A stretch of 64,000 bases of DNA from Polaribacter sp. Q13 (GTDB lineage Bacteria > Bacteroidota > Bacteroidia > Flavobacteriales > Flavobacteriaceae), in contig NZ_CP074436.1 in NCBI RefSeq assembly GCF_016858305.2, positions 1,570,001 through 1,634,000 on the forward strand. The letters are read 5' to 3'. Below are positions 1 through 9,277 of the stretch, one piece after another. The notes beneath the pieces were generated by a model. That model saw only the letters and a program-made list of their open reading frames with translations, ran no database searches and was not told where the DNA came from. The translations under genes and the position numbers were made by a program. Position 1 is the stretch's first letter; every line of letters starts with the position of its first letter.

Positions 1-727
1 TTTAGGAGGTGTAAATTCTTTACAAGGTTCTTTTGAAGCAACAGACGGTACACAATCTTATTGGAATATCATTGAAAAAGGAGAACCACTAGGTCAATTT
101 TTAGGGGCTACTTTTTTAGGTACATGGAAAACAGCAGAAACAACCGAAGCTGCAGTATATGGTAGAGCTCCTGGAGATCCAAAATATTTAAGAGATGATA
201 ATGGAGAGATTCTTTACCAAGCAATAGGTAATGGAACTCCTACAACATTTTGGGGTTTCAGTAATACATTCACCTATAAGAAATGGGATGTAAATGTATT
301 GGTACAAGGAGTTCATGGTTTTGATGTTTATAATACAATGCGTGGTACTATTAATGGTCCTGCAAAAAGTTTTTTATCTCCAGATCAATTAAATCAATGG
401 ACACCAACAAACGAAACAGATATTCCTGCCGGTGGACAAACTATTATTGGTTCTACTAGGTTTGTAGAAGACGGAAGTTTTATTAGATTACAAAACTTAG
501 CTATAGGATATACAGTAAGTGATAGCAGCTATTTTGATTCTTTGAGATTATATGCTAGTGGTCAAAATTTATTTTTAATTACAGATTACCAAGGTTATGA
601 TCCAGAACTTACTTCTGCTGCTGCAGATCCAGAATCTAGAGGTAATGGAGATGTAGCCGCTGGTATTGATGCCGGAGCGTATCCAAATCCTAGAACTTTT
701 TCATTAGGTTTTAAATTGAACTTTTAA
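1..727 (+). CDS. SusC/RagA-family TonB-dependent outer-membrane receptor, C-terminal part
   Basis: The gene is cut by the left edge of the window. The reading frame is open from base 2 and ends in TAA at 727, leaving about 241 residues. SusC-family proteins are about 1000 residues long and form 22-strand outer-membrane barrels that import glycans or peptides with energy from TonB. The visible part has the family's C-terminal pattern: a GDPKY-DDNG loop, 'IGNGTPTTFWGFSNTFTYKKWD', a conserved 'RLYASGQNLF' strand and a final strand ending in phenylalanine. SusD follows 21 bp downstream, the normal operon order, which supports the call. The substrate cannot be told from this fragment. Confidence 0.93.
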   Translation, partial: LGGVNSLQGSFEATDGTQSYWNIIEKGEPLGQFLGATFLGTWKTAETTEAAVYGRAPGDPKYLRDDNGEILYQAIGNGTPTTFWGFSNTFTYKKWDVNVLVQGVHGFDVYNTMRGTINGPAKSFLSPDQLNQWTPTNETDIPAGGQTIIGSTRFVEDGSFIRLQNLAIGYTVSDSSYFDSLRLYASGQNLFLITDYQGYDPELTSAAADPESRGNGDVAAGIDAGAYPNPRTFSLGFKLNF

Positions 728-748
728 TAAATAAAAACTGATAAAACT

Positions 749-2260
749 ATGTATACAAAAAATAAATTTATAAAATATTTAAGCAGTAGCAGCATCACTA
801 TAATATTATTAGTGATTGCCGTTTCGTTACAAAACTGTGTTAACTTAGATGAAAATCCTACTAAATCGCAATTAGCTCCGGGGCAATTTTCATCCTTAGA
901 AGATTTTAATCTAGGTGTAACAGGTGTTTATGGAAAATTACGTACTGCAGCACAATGGACTACCTTTAATGTTTTTGGTTGGGCTGGAGATGATATTACC
1001 ACACACAAAGCTTTAAATAAAGCACCATTTAGAGAATATGATCAAATGAATGTTGCTGGAGACAATCCAAGGTCATTAAGTAACTGGAAAGATGTTTATT
1101 CTATGATTCGTGCAGTAAATGCGGTTATAGAAAGTGCTCAAGGATTAGAAGTTGCAGATAAAGATGGTTACAATACTCTTTTAGGAGAATCTCATTTTTT
1201 AAGAGGAACACTTTTCTTACACATGTCTAGAATTCACGGTAGAATCCCTTTACCTTTAAGCTCTACTCCAGATTTTGATATAAAATTAGCAACACAAATA
1301 GAGGTTTACGAACAAATTGAAGCTGATTTATTACTAGCAGAAAGTTTACTTCCTGTTATTTATCCTGATGTATTACCAGGAGCACCGCGTCCTAACAAAG
1401 GAAGTGCAGAAGCAATGTTATCTCGTTTATATATGAATTGGGCTGGTTTCCCTGTAAAAGACAACTCTAAATATACAGATGCCGCTAATATTTCTAAAAA
1501 AGTAATAGACAATCACGCTGCGCATGGTTTTGAATTATTAAGTGATTTAAATGATTTATGGGAAGTTGAAAATAGATTTAACGAAGAATCTGTATGGACA
1601 ATAGCCTACAATAATCCTGCTGGCTTGGGTAATAGAAAATATGGTATTTTAGGATACCCTTCTGATGTACAAGGTGGTTGGAATGAAGTTTTTGCTGAAG
1701 TTCGTTTCTTTGAAGATTTCCCAGAAGGTCCAAGAAAAGAAGCTACTTACAGAACAGATTTAGATTGGAAAAACTTTAAAGACCAAGTGCAACCTATATT
1801 TACAAAAGTTGTTGGCCCTATTGGAGACCTTCCAAGTCAATGGTCTACAGATAGAAACGATTTTTATATGCGTTATGCTGAAGTTTTATTAAACTACGCT
1901 GAAGCATCTGGAAGAGCTGGAACAAATAGCACAGACGCCTGGGAAGCTTTAAATAAAATACGAAGAAGAGCTGCCGGAAATCCATTTAATACACCAGACC
2001 CAAGTGTAGATATTACTTCGGGTGATTTAGCCGAATTAGCCTTTACAGAAAGAAAATGGGAATTTGCAGGAGAATTTTTACGCTATAATGATTTAGTAAG
2101 AATGGAAAAAGTTGCGGAAGCATTAAGTGATGAAGCCCGTACTCCATTAGATACAAATATTCCAATAGCAAACCCTGTATTAGGTTCATTATCTTCGGAT
2201 AATTATTACGCTCCAATTCCTCAAATTGAGATTGAATTGAATCCAAATTTAGGAAATTAA
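749..2260 (+). CDS. SusD/RagB-family nutrient-binding lipoprotein
   Basis: 503 residues, the usual SusD size. The signal peptide ends in a lipobox LQNC with the lipidated cysteine at residue 30, so the protein should be anchored in the outer membrane and exposed on the cell surface. The TPR-like helical body is recognisable from 'ARTAAQW'-like early helices, 'LGESHFLRG', 'RLYMNWAG' and the C-terminal 'FMRYAEVLLNYAEA...ALNKIRRRA' and 'ERKWEFAGEFLRYNDLVRM' segments diagnostic of the family. SusD caps the SusC barrel and captures ligand. It starts 21 bp after the susC stop and is followed by a strong hairpin terminator, so the pair probably ends a transcript. Ligand unknown. Confidence 0.95.
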   Translation: MYTKNKFIKYLSSSSITIILLVIAVSLQNCVNLDENPTKSQLAPGQFSSLEDFNLGVTGVYGKLRTAAQWTTFNVFGWAGDDITTHKALNKAPFREYDQMNVAGDNPRSLSNWKDVYSMIRAVNAVIESAQGLEVADKDGYNTLLGESHFLRGTLFLHMSRIHGRIPLPLSSTPDFDIKLATQIEVYEQIEADLLLAESLLPVIYPDVLPGAPRPNKGSAEAMLSRLYMNWAGFPVKDNSKYTDAANISKKVIDNHAAHGFELLSDLNDLWEVENRFNEESVWTIAYNNPAGLGNRKYGILGYPSDVQGGWNEVFAEVRFFEDFPEGPRKEATYRTDLDWKNFKDQVQPIFTKVVGPIGDLPSQWSTDRNDFYMRYAEVLLNYAEASGRAGTNSTDAWEALNKIRRRAAGNPFNTPDPSVDITSGDLAELAFTERKWEFAGEFLRYNDLVRMEKVAEALSDEARTPLDTNIPIANPVLGSLSSDNYYAPIPQIEIELNPNLGN

Positions 2261-2281
2261 ATTTAAAATAATTCTAGAGTT

Positions 2282-2317
2282 AAACGGTAAGATACACTTT
2301 ATGTCTTACCGTTTTTA
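2282..2317 (+). terminator. Rho-independent terminator after susD
   Basis: An 11-bp perfect stem (AAACGGTAAGA / TCTTACCGTTT) with a 10-11 nt loop is followed by a run of T. It lies 20 bp after the susD stop and separates susCD from the next gene. Confidence 0.85.
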
Positions 2318-2405
2318 ATGTAAAAAACTTTTATTCATCTATTTTCATCTTTAATAATAAGAGTTTTTACGTAATTTTATATTGTACTAATTATACTGAA
2401 AAACA

Positions 2406-5400
2406 ATGTCAAAAATTCATTTATCAAACAACTCTATTTTAGTTAAATCTTTATTTATATCAATACTCTTTTTATTGATTTCTTGTGAAGAAAAACAAAA
2501 AAAAACGACGTCAGAAAAAATAGAAAAAAAACTATTTACAGAAGTATTATCCAAAGATTCTGGAATCGATTTTCAAAACTCATTAATAGAGAGTCCAGAT
2601 GCCAATTATTTTCAATACAACTACATGTATATAGGTGCTGGTGTTGCTACAGCAGATTTTAATAACGACGGATTAGTAGATATTTTCTTTTCGTCAAATA
2701 CATCAGACAATAAATTATATATAAATAAAGGCGATTTTAAATTTGAAGACATTTCAAAAAAAGCCGGAATTATTAAAAGAACAGGATTTGATACTGGTGT
2801 AACTATAGCTGATGTTAATAATGACGGTTATCTAGACATCTATCTATCTAGAGGTGGTTGGATTGATGAAAACCATCAATTTGCAAACATGTTATATATT
2901 AATAATGGCGATTTAACCTTTACAGAGAAAGCAAAAGAATTGGGTTTAGATGATGAAAACAGAACCATAAATGCCATCTTCTTTGATTATGATAATGACA
3001 ACGATTTAGATGTTTTTGTTTCTAATGCAGGAGATATTATTAATAGAAGTCAAACAGATGTTATAGATCTTTTAGCTTTACAAAAAGATCCAAAAACCAT
3101 CGCTCTAAAAGGAAGCGATCGTTTATATAATAATGATGGTACTGGTCATTTTACCGATGTTTCTATAAAATCTGGAATCTTACCAGAAACTGGGTTTGGT
3201 TTAAACCCGCAAGTTGCCGATTTAAATAATGATGGTTTTTTAGATATTTATGTGAATAACGATTTTAACATACCAGATTACGTATATCTAAACAATGGAA
3301 ACGGCACCTTTTCTGAAGGTAGAGACAAAGTAATGAAGCACATGGCTTTTAATACCATGGGCGGAGATATAGCGGATATTAATAACGATGGTCTTTTAGA
3401 TTTAATGACTTTAGACATGAATCCGGAAGATTATATTCGTTCTAAAACTACAATGGGTATGACTTCTATTGAAAATTTTGAATCTATGACAAAGTCTGGA
3501 TATCATTACCAATACATGCACAATATGTTACAGGTTAATAATGGCAATGGTACATTTAGTGAAATCAGCAAAATGGCAGGAATTGGAGATACCGATTGGA
3601 GTTGGTCTTTATTATCAGCTGATTTCGATTTAGATGGCCACAATGATATTTTTGTAACAAATGGCGTTTTTAGAGATGTAATTGATAGAGATTCTAACAA
3701 TAAAATTTTAGCTGCTTTACGAGCTAAAGGAAGAAAACCTACCAAAGAAGATTTCTTTGAATATGCTAAAATGCTGCCACAACAAAAACTAACCAACTAT
3801 TTCTTCAAAAATAATAGAGACCTCACCTTTAAAAACACATCTGAAGAATGGAGTAACGGAAAACCAACTTTTTCTAATGGAGCTGCATACGCAGATTTAG
3901 ACAATGATGGTGATTTAGACCTTATTATAAACAATATTAACGAACCTGCAACTATCTTAAAAAACAATGCTCGTGAAATAGAAAGTGGTAACTTTTTACA
4001 ATTTTCTATCAAAGGGCCAAACAATAATAAATTTGGAGTTGGTACAATTGTTAATTTATATATGAATGATGGAGCTATACAAACTAGGCAACTAATTAAT
4101 ACCCGTGGTTTTTTATCTGCCGTTTCTAATAAATTACATTTTGGTGTACAGAAAGATACTAAAATTAAAAAAGCAGAAGTAGTTTGGCAAGATGGTAAAC
4201 GCCAAGAAATACAGAACCCTACTATAAATACAGCTATTATTTTAGAGTATTCAAACGCTACAAATACTGTCGAATCAAAAGAAACAAAATCACCTACTTT
4301 ATTTTCAGAAGAAAAATTTAAGTATGCTCACAACGATCCTTATTTTAATGATTATCACAAGCAAGTATTATTACCACACAAATTATCTCAAACAGGACCA
4401 GCTGTAGCTAAAGTGGATATTAATAATGATGGTTTTGATGATGTTTTTATTGGTGGAGGAAGAAAACAAGCAGGGAAATTATTATTAAGTACCGCAAACG
4501 GAAGCTTTAAAACTGCTAATATTCCTGATTTTATTAAAGATCAAAACCAAGAAGATGTTGGTGCTACATTTTTTGATGCAGACGGTGATGGAGACCTAGA
4601 TTTATATGTAGTAAGTGGTAGTTATGAATTTGCTCGTTTGCCAAAAATGTTATTAGATAGATTATATATTAATAACGGAAAAGGAAAATTCAGCAAATCT
4701 ACAACAGCCTTACCAGACATGATTTCCGCAGGTTCTATTGTTATCGCTAATGATTATGACAATGATGGTGACCAAGATCTTTTTGTTGGAGGAAGAGTAA
4801 TTCCTGAAAAATATCCGTTTGCTCCAAAAAGTTTTCTTTTGGTAAATAATGATGGTAAATTTTCTATTGAAACGTCAAGTCTCGCACCAGATTTAGAGTT
4901 TATTGGTATGGTTACAGATGCCGTTTGGACAGATATAAATAATGATAATCAAGTGGACTTAATTGTTACTGGAGAATGGATGGGCATTGAAGTTTTCATC
5001 AATAAAAATGGCAAACTTATAAAAAGCAACGAGTATCCAGCATTAAAAGATGCCAAAGGTTGGTGGAATAAAATTTTAGTTTCTGATGTTGATAATGATG
5101 GAAATAAAGACATTATTGCAGGGAATTTAGGTACAAACTATAAGTTTCATGCATCTAAAGAAAAACCATTTCATATTTATACAAACGATTTTGATTTTAA
5201 TGGTGTTCAAGATATTTTTTTAGCAAAATACTATAATAACAAACAAGTTCCTGTTCGTGGTAAAGGATGTACAGCACAACAATTACCGCATTTAAAAAAT
5301 AAAATAAAATCTTACAATGAATTTGCCAATAGTGATTTAGAAGGAATTTTAGGCTCACGAATTAAAAGTGCTTTACACTATCAGGTAAATCAATTTAAAT

Positions 5401-5774
5401 CTGGTATTTTTAAAAATGATGGAACAGGTAAATTTAAATTTGAGCCATTTTCTAATCATGTTCAAAAATCTCTTATAAATAGTATTATTTCTGAAGATGT
5501 AAATGGAGACAATATTAATGACTTAATTCTAGCAGGAAATAATTACATGTCTGAAGTAGAAACTACCAGAGCAGATGCAGGAACAGGTGTTTTATTACTA
5601 GGCGATAAAAAAGAGACCTATAAATACGTACCTAATATTTCTACAGGTTTATTTGCGGATAAAGATGTAAGAAATATGTTAATTCTAAAAACTAAAAAAG
5701 GAAAAAAATTACTAGTAATAAACAATAATAGCACGCATAATTTATATGCTATAAAGAGTGATTCTAAAAAATAA
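2406..5774 (+). CDS. FG-GAP/VCBS repeat lipoprotein with central ASPIC/UnbV domain
   Basis: 1122 residues. The signal peptide ends in LISC (Cys27), so it is a lipoprotein. About 14 calcium-binding-type loops of the form DxNxDGxxD are visible (DFNNDGLVD, DVNNDGYLD, DLNNDGFLD, DADGDGDLD, DYDNDGDQD and others). Seven precede and seven follow an ASPIC/UnbV domain at about residues 536-615 (KFGVGTIV...RGFLSAVSNKLHFGVQ...VVWQDGKRQEI). This two-propeller architecture is common in Bacteroidetes next to SusC/SusD pairs. The function is not established; the propellers and surface anchor suggest a binding or glycan-associated role (inference). It has its own short leader and is separated from susD by a terminator, so it may be transcribed separately. 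Confidence 0.9.
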   Translation: MSKIHLSNNSILVKSLFISILFLLISCEEKQKKTTSEKIEKKLFTEVLSKDSGIDFQNSLIESPDANYFQYNYMYIGAGVATADFNNDGLVDIFFSSNTSDNKLYINKGDFKFEDISKKAGIIKRTGFDTGVTIADVNNDGYLDIYLSRGGWIDENHQFANMLYINNGDLTFTEKAKELGLDDENRTINAIFFDYDNDNDLDVFVSNAGDIINRSQTDVIDLLALQKDPKTIALKGSDRLYNNDGTGHFTDVSIKSGILPETGFGLNPQVADLNNDGFLDIYVNNDFNIPDYVYLNNGNGTFSEGRDKVMKHMAFNTMGGDIADINNDGLLDLMTLDMNPEDYIRSKTTMGMTSIENFESMTKSGYHYQYMHNMLQVNNGNGTFSEISKMAGIGDTDWSWSLLSADFDLDGHNDIFVTNGVFRDVIDRDSNNKILAALRAKGRKPTKEDFFEYAKMLPQQKLTNYFFKNNRDLTFKNTSEEWSNGKPTFSNGAAYADLDNDGDLDLIINNINEPATILKNNAREIESGNFLQFSIKGPNNNKFGVGTIVNLYMNDGAIQTRQLINTRGFLSAVSNKLHFGVQKDTKIKKAEVVWQDGKRQEIQNPTINTAIILEYSNATNTVESKETKSPTLFSEEKFKYAHNDPYFNDYHKQVLLPHKLSQTGPAVAKVDINNDGFDDVFIGGGRKQAGKLLLSTANGSFKTANIPDFIKDQNQEDVGATFFDADGDGDLDLYVVSGSYEFARLPKMLLDRLYINNGKGKFSKSTTALPDMISAGSIVIANDYDNDGDQDLFVGGRVIPEKYPFAPKSFLLVNNDGKFSIETSSLAPDLEFIGMVTDAVWTDINNDNQVDLIVTGEWMGIEVFINKNGKLIKSNEYPALKDAKGWWNKILVSDVDNDGNKDIIAGNLGTNYKFHASKEKPFHIYTNDFDFNGVQDIFLAKYYNNKQVPVRGKGCTAQQLPHLKNKIKSYNEFANSDLEGILGSRIKSALHYQVNQFKSGIFKNDGTGKFKFEPFSNHVQKSLINSIISEDVNGDNINDLILAGNNYMSEVETTRADAGTGVLLLGDKKETYKYVPNISTGLFADKDVRNMLILKTKKGKKLLVINNNSTHNLYAIKSDSKK

Positions 5775-5825
5775 AAAGTACAACCATATTTAAAATAGCA
5801 TATATTACAGTATTAATAACACACT

Positions 5826-5853
5826 AAAAAAGGTAATTTAAATTACCTTTTTT
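5826..5853. terminator. Symmetric bidirectional terminator
   Basis: A perfect palindrome centred at 5839/5840 (AAAAAAGGTAATTT / AAATTACCTTTTTT) has A-tracts on the left and T-tracts on the right, so it can stop transcription from both sides. Without the insertion sequence it would lie directly between the convergent genes ending at 5774 and 7217. The insertion has moved the minus-strand gene about 1.3 kb away from it. Confidence 0.8.
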
Positions 5854-5866
5854 AGTTAATTCTTTA

Positions 5867-5874
5867 AATAAACT
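5867..5874. repeat. Left target-site duplication AATAAACT
   Basis: This 8-bp direct repeat abuts the left end of the insertion sequence and is identical to 7211-7218. Confidence 0.92.
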
Positions 5875-5903
5875 GGCACTGTCTCATAAAGTGTGTAAGT
5901 TTT

Positions 5904-5937
5904 AAAATCTCAGGTTAATTAATTAACCTGAGATTTT
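5904..5937. terminator. Palindromic hairpin upstream of the transposase
   Basis: A perfect 34-bp palindrome (arms AAAATCTCAGGTTAATT and complement) followed by T7 lies between the left inverted repeat and the transposase start. Such a hairpin would block read-through from outside promoters into the transposase, a known protective arrangement in insertion sequences; that role here is an inference. Confidence 0.6.
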
Positions 5938-5964
5938 TTTATTAATTTTAAATTTTACATATTT

Positions 5965-7161
5965 ATGAAACCAGAAGACATTTTAAACGAAGATTTTTTA
6001 AAGCAATTTAAAAGCGGATCAGAACTTACTAATTTTTTAGAACAGCTTCATAAGCGAGGCATAGAAAAAATACTTGAAGGAGAGTTAGATGCTCATTTAG
6101 ACTATGGAAAGCATCAAAAAAGTAAATCAACTAATCTTCGAAATGGGTATACCAAAAAGAAACTAAAAACAACTTTAGGGGAGACAGAAATAAACGTTCC
6201 AAGAGACCGTGAAAGTTCTTTTAACCCAATGATTGTTAAGAAAAGAGAAAGTACCACAGAAGGTATAGAAAACATTATAATTTCCCTTTATGCAAAAGGG
6301 ATGAGTAATAGCGATATAGAAGAACAAATACGAGAACTCTACGATTTTAATATCTCCACAAGCACTATATCAAGAATTACCGATAGTATCACCAATGATA
6401 TTATAGCTTGGAAAAATAGACCTTTAGAAGCAACCTATCTTATAGTTTGGATGGATGGAATCGTTTTTAAAGTTAGAGAAAACTCTAAAGTCATCAACAA
6501 AACCATTTACATCGCGGTAGGTTTGAGAACTGATGGAAAAAAAGAAGTACTTGGTTTATGGTTAGGTAAAAATGAATCTTCCGCTTTTTGGATGAGTGTT
6601 TTAACCGACATTAGAGCTAGAGGAACACAAGATATCTTAATCACAGCAACCGATAATTTAAATGGATTTACAGATACAATTAAAACTGTTTTCCCTAATT
6701 CTGTTACTCAAATATGTGTGGTGCATCAGATTAGAAACTCCTGTCGTTACGTTGTTTGGAAAGATAAAAAAGAGTTTACCAGAGACATGAAACAAATCTA
6801 TACTGCACCGACAAAAGAAGCAGCAAAGGCATCCTTAAAAGATTTTAAAGATAAATGGGATTCTAAATATTCTTATGCGATTAAAAGTTGGGAAAATAAC
6901 TGGGATGAACTTACCGTTTTCTTTGATTTCCCTATAGAAATAAGAACTATAATTTATACCACAAATCTTATAGAAAATCTCAACGGGAAAATTAGAAAAT
7001 ATACTAAAAACAAACTCTCGTTCCCAACCGATGAAGCTGTCATGAAATCTGTTTTTTTAGCACTGAGAGAAAGTACTAAAAAGTGGACAATGCCAATTAG
7101 AAATTGGGGAGTTATACTTAATCAATTTTTAGCTATATTTGAAAACAGGATTAAACTATAA
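5965..7161 (+). CDS. IS256-family (mutator-type) transposase
   Basis: 398 residues, full length for the family. DDE-type catalytic acidic residues are recognisable: Asp in 'LIVWMDGI', Asp in '[10 protein letters not shown]' and Glu in '[15 protein letters not shown]'. The family-specific C-x2-H motif is present in '[13 protein letters not shown]'. The N-terminus holds the expected DNA-binding region (DYGKHQKSK...[25 protein letters not shown]). It starts 64 bp inside the left inverted repeat and stops 23 bp before the right one. No frameshift or stop is seen, so the enzyme should be functional. Confidence 0.96.
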   Translation: MKPEDILNEDFLKQFKSGSELTNFLEQLHKRGIEKILEGELDAHLDYGKHQKSKSTNLRNGYTKKKLKTTLGETEINVPRDRESSFNPMIVKKRESTTEGIENIIISLYAKGMSNSDIEEQIRELYDFNISTSTISRITDSITNDIIAWKNRPLEATYLIVWMDGIVFKVRENSKVINKTIYIAVGLRTDGKKEVLGLWLGKNESSAFWMSVLTDIRARGTQDILITATDNLNGFTDTIKTVFPNSVTQICVVHQIRNSCRYVVWKDKKEFTRDMKQIYTAPTKEAAKASLKDFKDKWDSKYSYAIKSWENNWDELTVFFDFPIEIRTIIYTTNLIENLNGKIRKYTKNKLSFPTDEAVMKSVFLALRESTKKWTMPIRNWGVILNQFLAIFENRIKL

Positions 7162-7210
7162 ATAATTTAACCCTGAGTTTTTTAACTTACACAGATTTTA
7201 GGATAGTGTC

Positions 7211-7218
7211 AATAAACT
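7211..7218. repeat. Right target-site duplication AATAAACT
   Basis: This 8-bp direct repeat abuts the right end of the insertion sequence. Its last two bases are part of the stop codon (TAG on the minus strand) of the downstream regulator gene, so the insertion left that coding sequence intact. Confidence 0.92.
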
Positions 7219-8884
7219 ACAACGAATTGATATAATCTTCTAAGTTAACATTTCTTTCGAGACTCATTTTTTTACGAATCCTATGCCTAACGGTATGTAC
7301 CGATTCTACAGAAATACCAAGCAAACGAGCCATATCTTTACTAGAAAAATTTAATTTAATTAAGGCACATATCTTTTGATCTCCTTGACTTAGTTTTGGA
7401 AACTTCTTGAAAATAATATCGTAAAACTCTTTATTTACATCTATAAAACGCATTTTAAACTCTTCCCAATTTTTATTATTATTCACAGAAACAGTTCGTA
7501 AAACTTTATTTATTTCATGCACTTTAACTTTATCTCCACCTTCTCTTATTCTAGTTTTTAATTCTTTTAAAAATTCGTCTTTTTCTATTAACTGTAAGGC
7601 AGAAGCCGCTAGCTCTTTATTTTTTAATGCTAAAAGTTCTTTTGTCTTTTCAATTTCTAATTCTTTTGTTTTTCTTATCAACTCTTTTTCGATACTATGT
7701 TTTTCTCTTAAATATTTAAAAAAGAAATAGCCTAAAAAAAGTAAAAATATAATAGACCCTATTAGTATAATTCTTTGAAGTCTAATAATTTTATCTTCTT
7801 GTTTAAGCTGCTTTAAACGTTGCTCTTGTATTAACTTTTTTTGCTTTTCTTTTTTTAAACGATAATTGTCTTTAATTTCTAATAAAGATTGATTTATAGA
7901 ACTTCTTCCATCAAAAAATAAGGCATCTAATTTTTTTGCCATATTTAAACTTTCAAATGCATTTTTATAGTCCTTTTTTTGCAAGTAAAGCTTTGTAAGT
8001 TTTTCATAAATTAAAGGAGTAAAATCTACATGACTCTTATTATCATTAGAAACTTTAATCGCTTTTCTATAAAACTCTTCACTCTTTTTAACATTTAACA
8101 AAGCAAGATTCATATCTCCTAAATAGGTGTAAAATAAAACAAGATATGTTGGTTGATTTTTTAAAAACCATGGATAAATATCATCCATAATTTTAATCGC
8201 TTCTTTGTTCTTATTTTTTTGACTTAATAAAATTGCTTTTTCAAAATCTAAATATGCCTTACCTCTATATTCTAAGTGCGTCAAAGGTAAAATTTTGGTT
8301 TCTTTAGAGAAAAACATATAGCAACTATCTAGATAAGTACTCGCCAATTTTGTGTGTTCTAGCTCTCTATTTGTTTTTACTAAAGCATAATAATAAGGTA
8401 CTAATTCCCCTTTTTTAAGTTGTAGTTTATTTACTCTTCTCTTTTGTAAATCTAAAGATTTTTTTAAGTACTTAAAAGCATTTTTCTCTCGCTTATTATA
8501 ACTATATATTCTACCTAATCGAATATAAATTATAGACTTTAGTTTATCGTCTTCCCTTTTATCATTCAAAATTAAAGCTGTCCATAAAGCATCATAAGAA
8601 CTTGCATATTTTGCTGTATTTTCAAAAACATATGCTTTTTCTAATAAACTATAGGTAGCATTAACGGTATCTTTTAATTTAATATATTTTTTATAACTGT
8701 ACTTAAATAAAGCAATTGAACTATCTGGATTCTGAAACCTCATTTCTAGACCTTTATTAAAAGCTTCTCCTGCACCTAAATTCTGAGAAATTAAATTAGG
8801 CGACCAAAAAATCAATAATAAAAAAAGGTTTAAAAGCACTTTTTTTAAAGGTAAGTAATTAAGAAAATCAATTGTTTTAATCAT
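7217..8884 (-). CDS. Membrane-bound TPR regulator with C-terminal LuxR-type helix-turn-helix
   Basis: 555 residues. The N-terminus carries a signal/anchor segment (about residues 15-32), then helical TPR-like repeats (about 40-340) expected in the periplasm. A transmembrane helix follows (about 371-391, RIILIGSIIFLLFLGYFFF), then a cytoplasmic coiled coil (about 395-445) and a LuxR/GerE-type helix-turn-helix at about 498-541 (LSQGDQKICALIKLNFSSKDMARLLGISVESVHTVRHRIRKKM). Signal sensing in the periplasm and DNA binding on the same chain is known for one class of Bacteroidetes regulators. It is convergent with the glycan locus, so control of that locus is plausible but unproven. The insertion sequence abuts its stop codon and has separated it from the shared terminator. 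Confidence 0.82.
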   Translation of the reverse strand: MIKTIDFLNYLPLKKVLLNLFLLLIFWSPNLISQNLGAGEAFNKGLEMRFQNPDSSIALFKYSYKKYIKLKDTVNATYSLLEKAYVFENTAKYASSYDALWTALILNDKREDDKLKSIIYIRLGRIYSYNKREKNAFKYLKKSLDLQKRRVNKLQLKKGELVPYYYALVKTNRELEHTKLASTYLDSCYMFFSKETKILPLTHLEYRGKAYLDFEKAILLSQKNKNKEAIKIMDDIYPWFLKNQPTYLVLFYTYLGDMNLALLNVKKSEEFYRKAIKVSNDNKSHVDFTPLIYEKLTKLYLQKKDYKNAFESLNMAKKLDALFFDGRSSINQSLLEIKDNYRLKKEKQKKLIQEQRLKQLKQEDKIIRLQRIILIGSIIFLLFLGYFFFKYLREKHSIEKELIRKTKELEIEKTKELLALKNKELAASALQLIEKDEFLKELKTRIREGGDKVKVHEINKVLRTVSVNNNKNWEEFKMRFIDVNKEFYDIIFKKFPKLSQGDQKICALIKLNFSSKDMARLLGISVESVHTVRHRIRKKMSLERNVNLEDYINSL

Positions 8885-9130
8885 AAATTGTCATTAATTT
8901 TTAACGGAATTGAAGGTATAATATTTTTTTTATAAAAAGTAAATTATTAGAAAAAGTAATACCTAGTTTATACACACTAACTTTTTAACACCGTATTATC
9001 TTTATAATAATTATTTACTTATTACGTGTTTTTGTTTTAGAAAACGAAGGTCTATTATTTGTCTTTTTTTTTTACTATCTGTCAAAAAAAGAATAGATTC
9101 ATAAACACAAACAAAGCAAATTTATCTTAC

Positions 9131-9229
9131 AGACCAATATCTGTATCCATCAACATTCTTTTTGCCATATTTATTTTATATTGATTTAAAAAAGTGTGTT
9201 TGACATTAATAATTTCTGATGAGAAAAAA
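9131..9229 (-). pseudogene. Possible AraC-type helix-turn-helix remnant
   Basis: An open stretch on the minus strand reads ...INVKHTFLNQYKIN followed by MAKRMLMDTDIGL and a stop. It resembles the 'FLNQYRINxAKxLLxxTD' helix of AraC/XylS regulators, which should continue with a second helix-turn-helix that is absent here. The similarity is short, so this is only a suggestion. Confidence 0.25.
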
Positions 9230-9277
9230 TATTACAAGTATGTGAAAAATCTTTTTTATTTGAGCCTAATTATGACT

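Larger units (their letters stand above)
5875..7210 (+). mobile_element. Complete IS256-family insertion sequence (1336 bp)
   Basis: Imperfect terminal inverted repeats of 27 bp (5875-5901 and 7184-7210, 20 of 27 identical, both ending GxCACT inward) flank one intact transposase gene. The 8-bp direct repeat AATAAACT occurs immediately outside each end (5867-5874 and 7211-7218), as expected for IS256-family transposition. Similarity between the two ends continues further inward, through GTGTAAGTT and CTCAGGTTAA on the left and their complements on the right, giving a longer subterminal repeat. The intact transposase, ends and target duplication suggest a fairly recent, possibly active copy. 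Confidence 0.95.
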
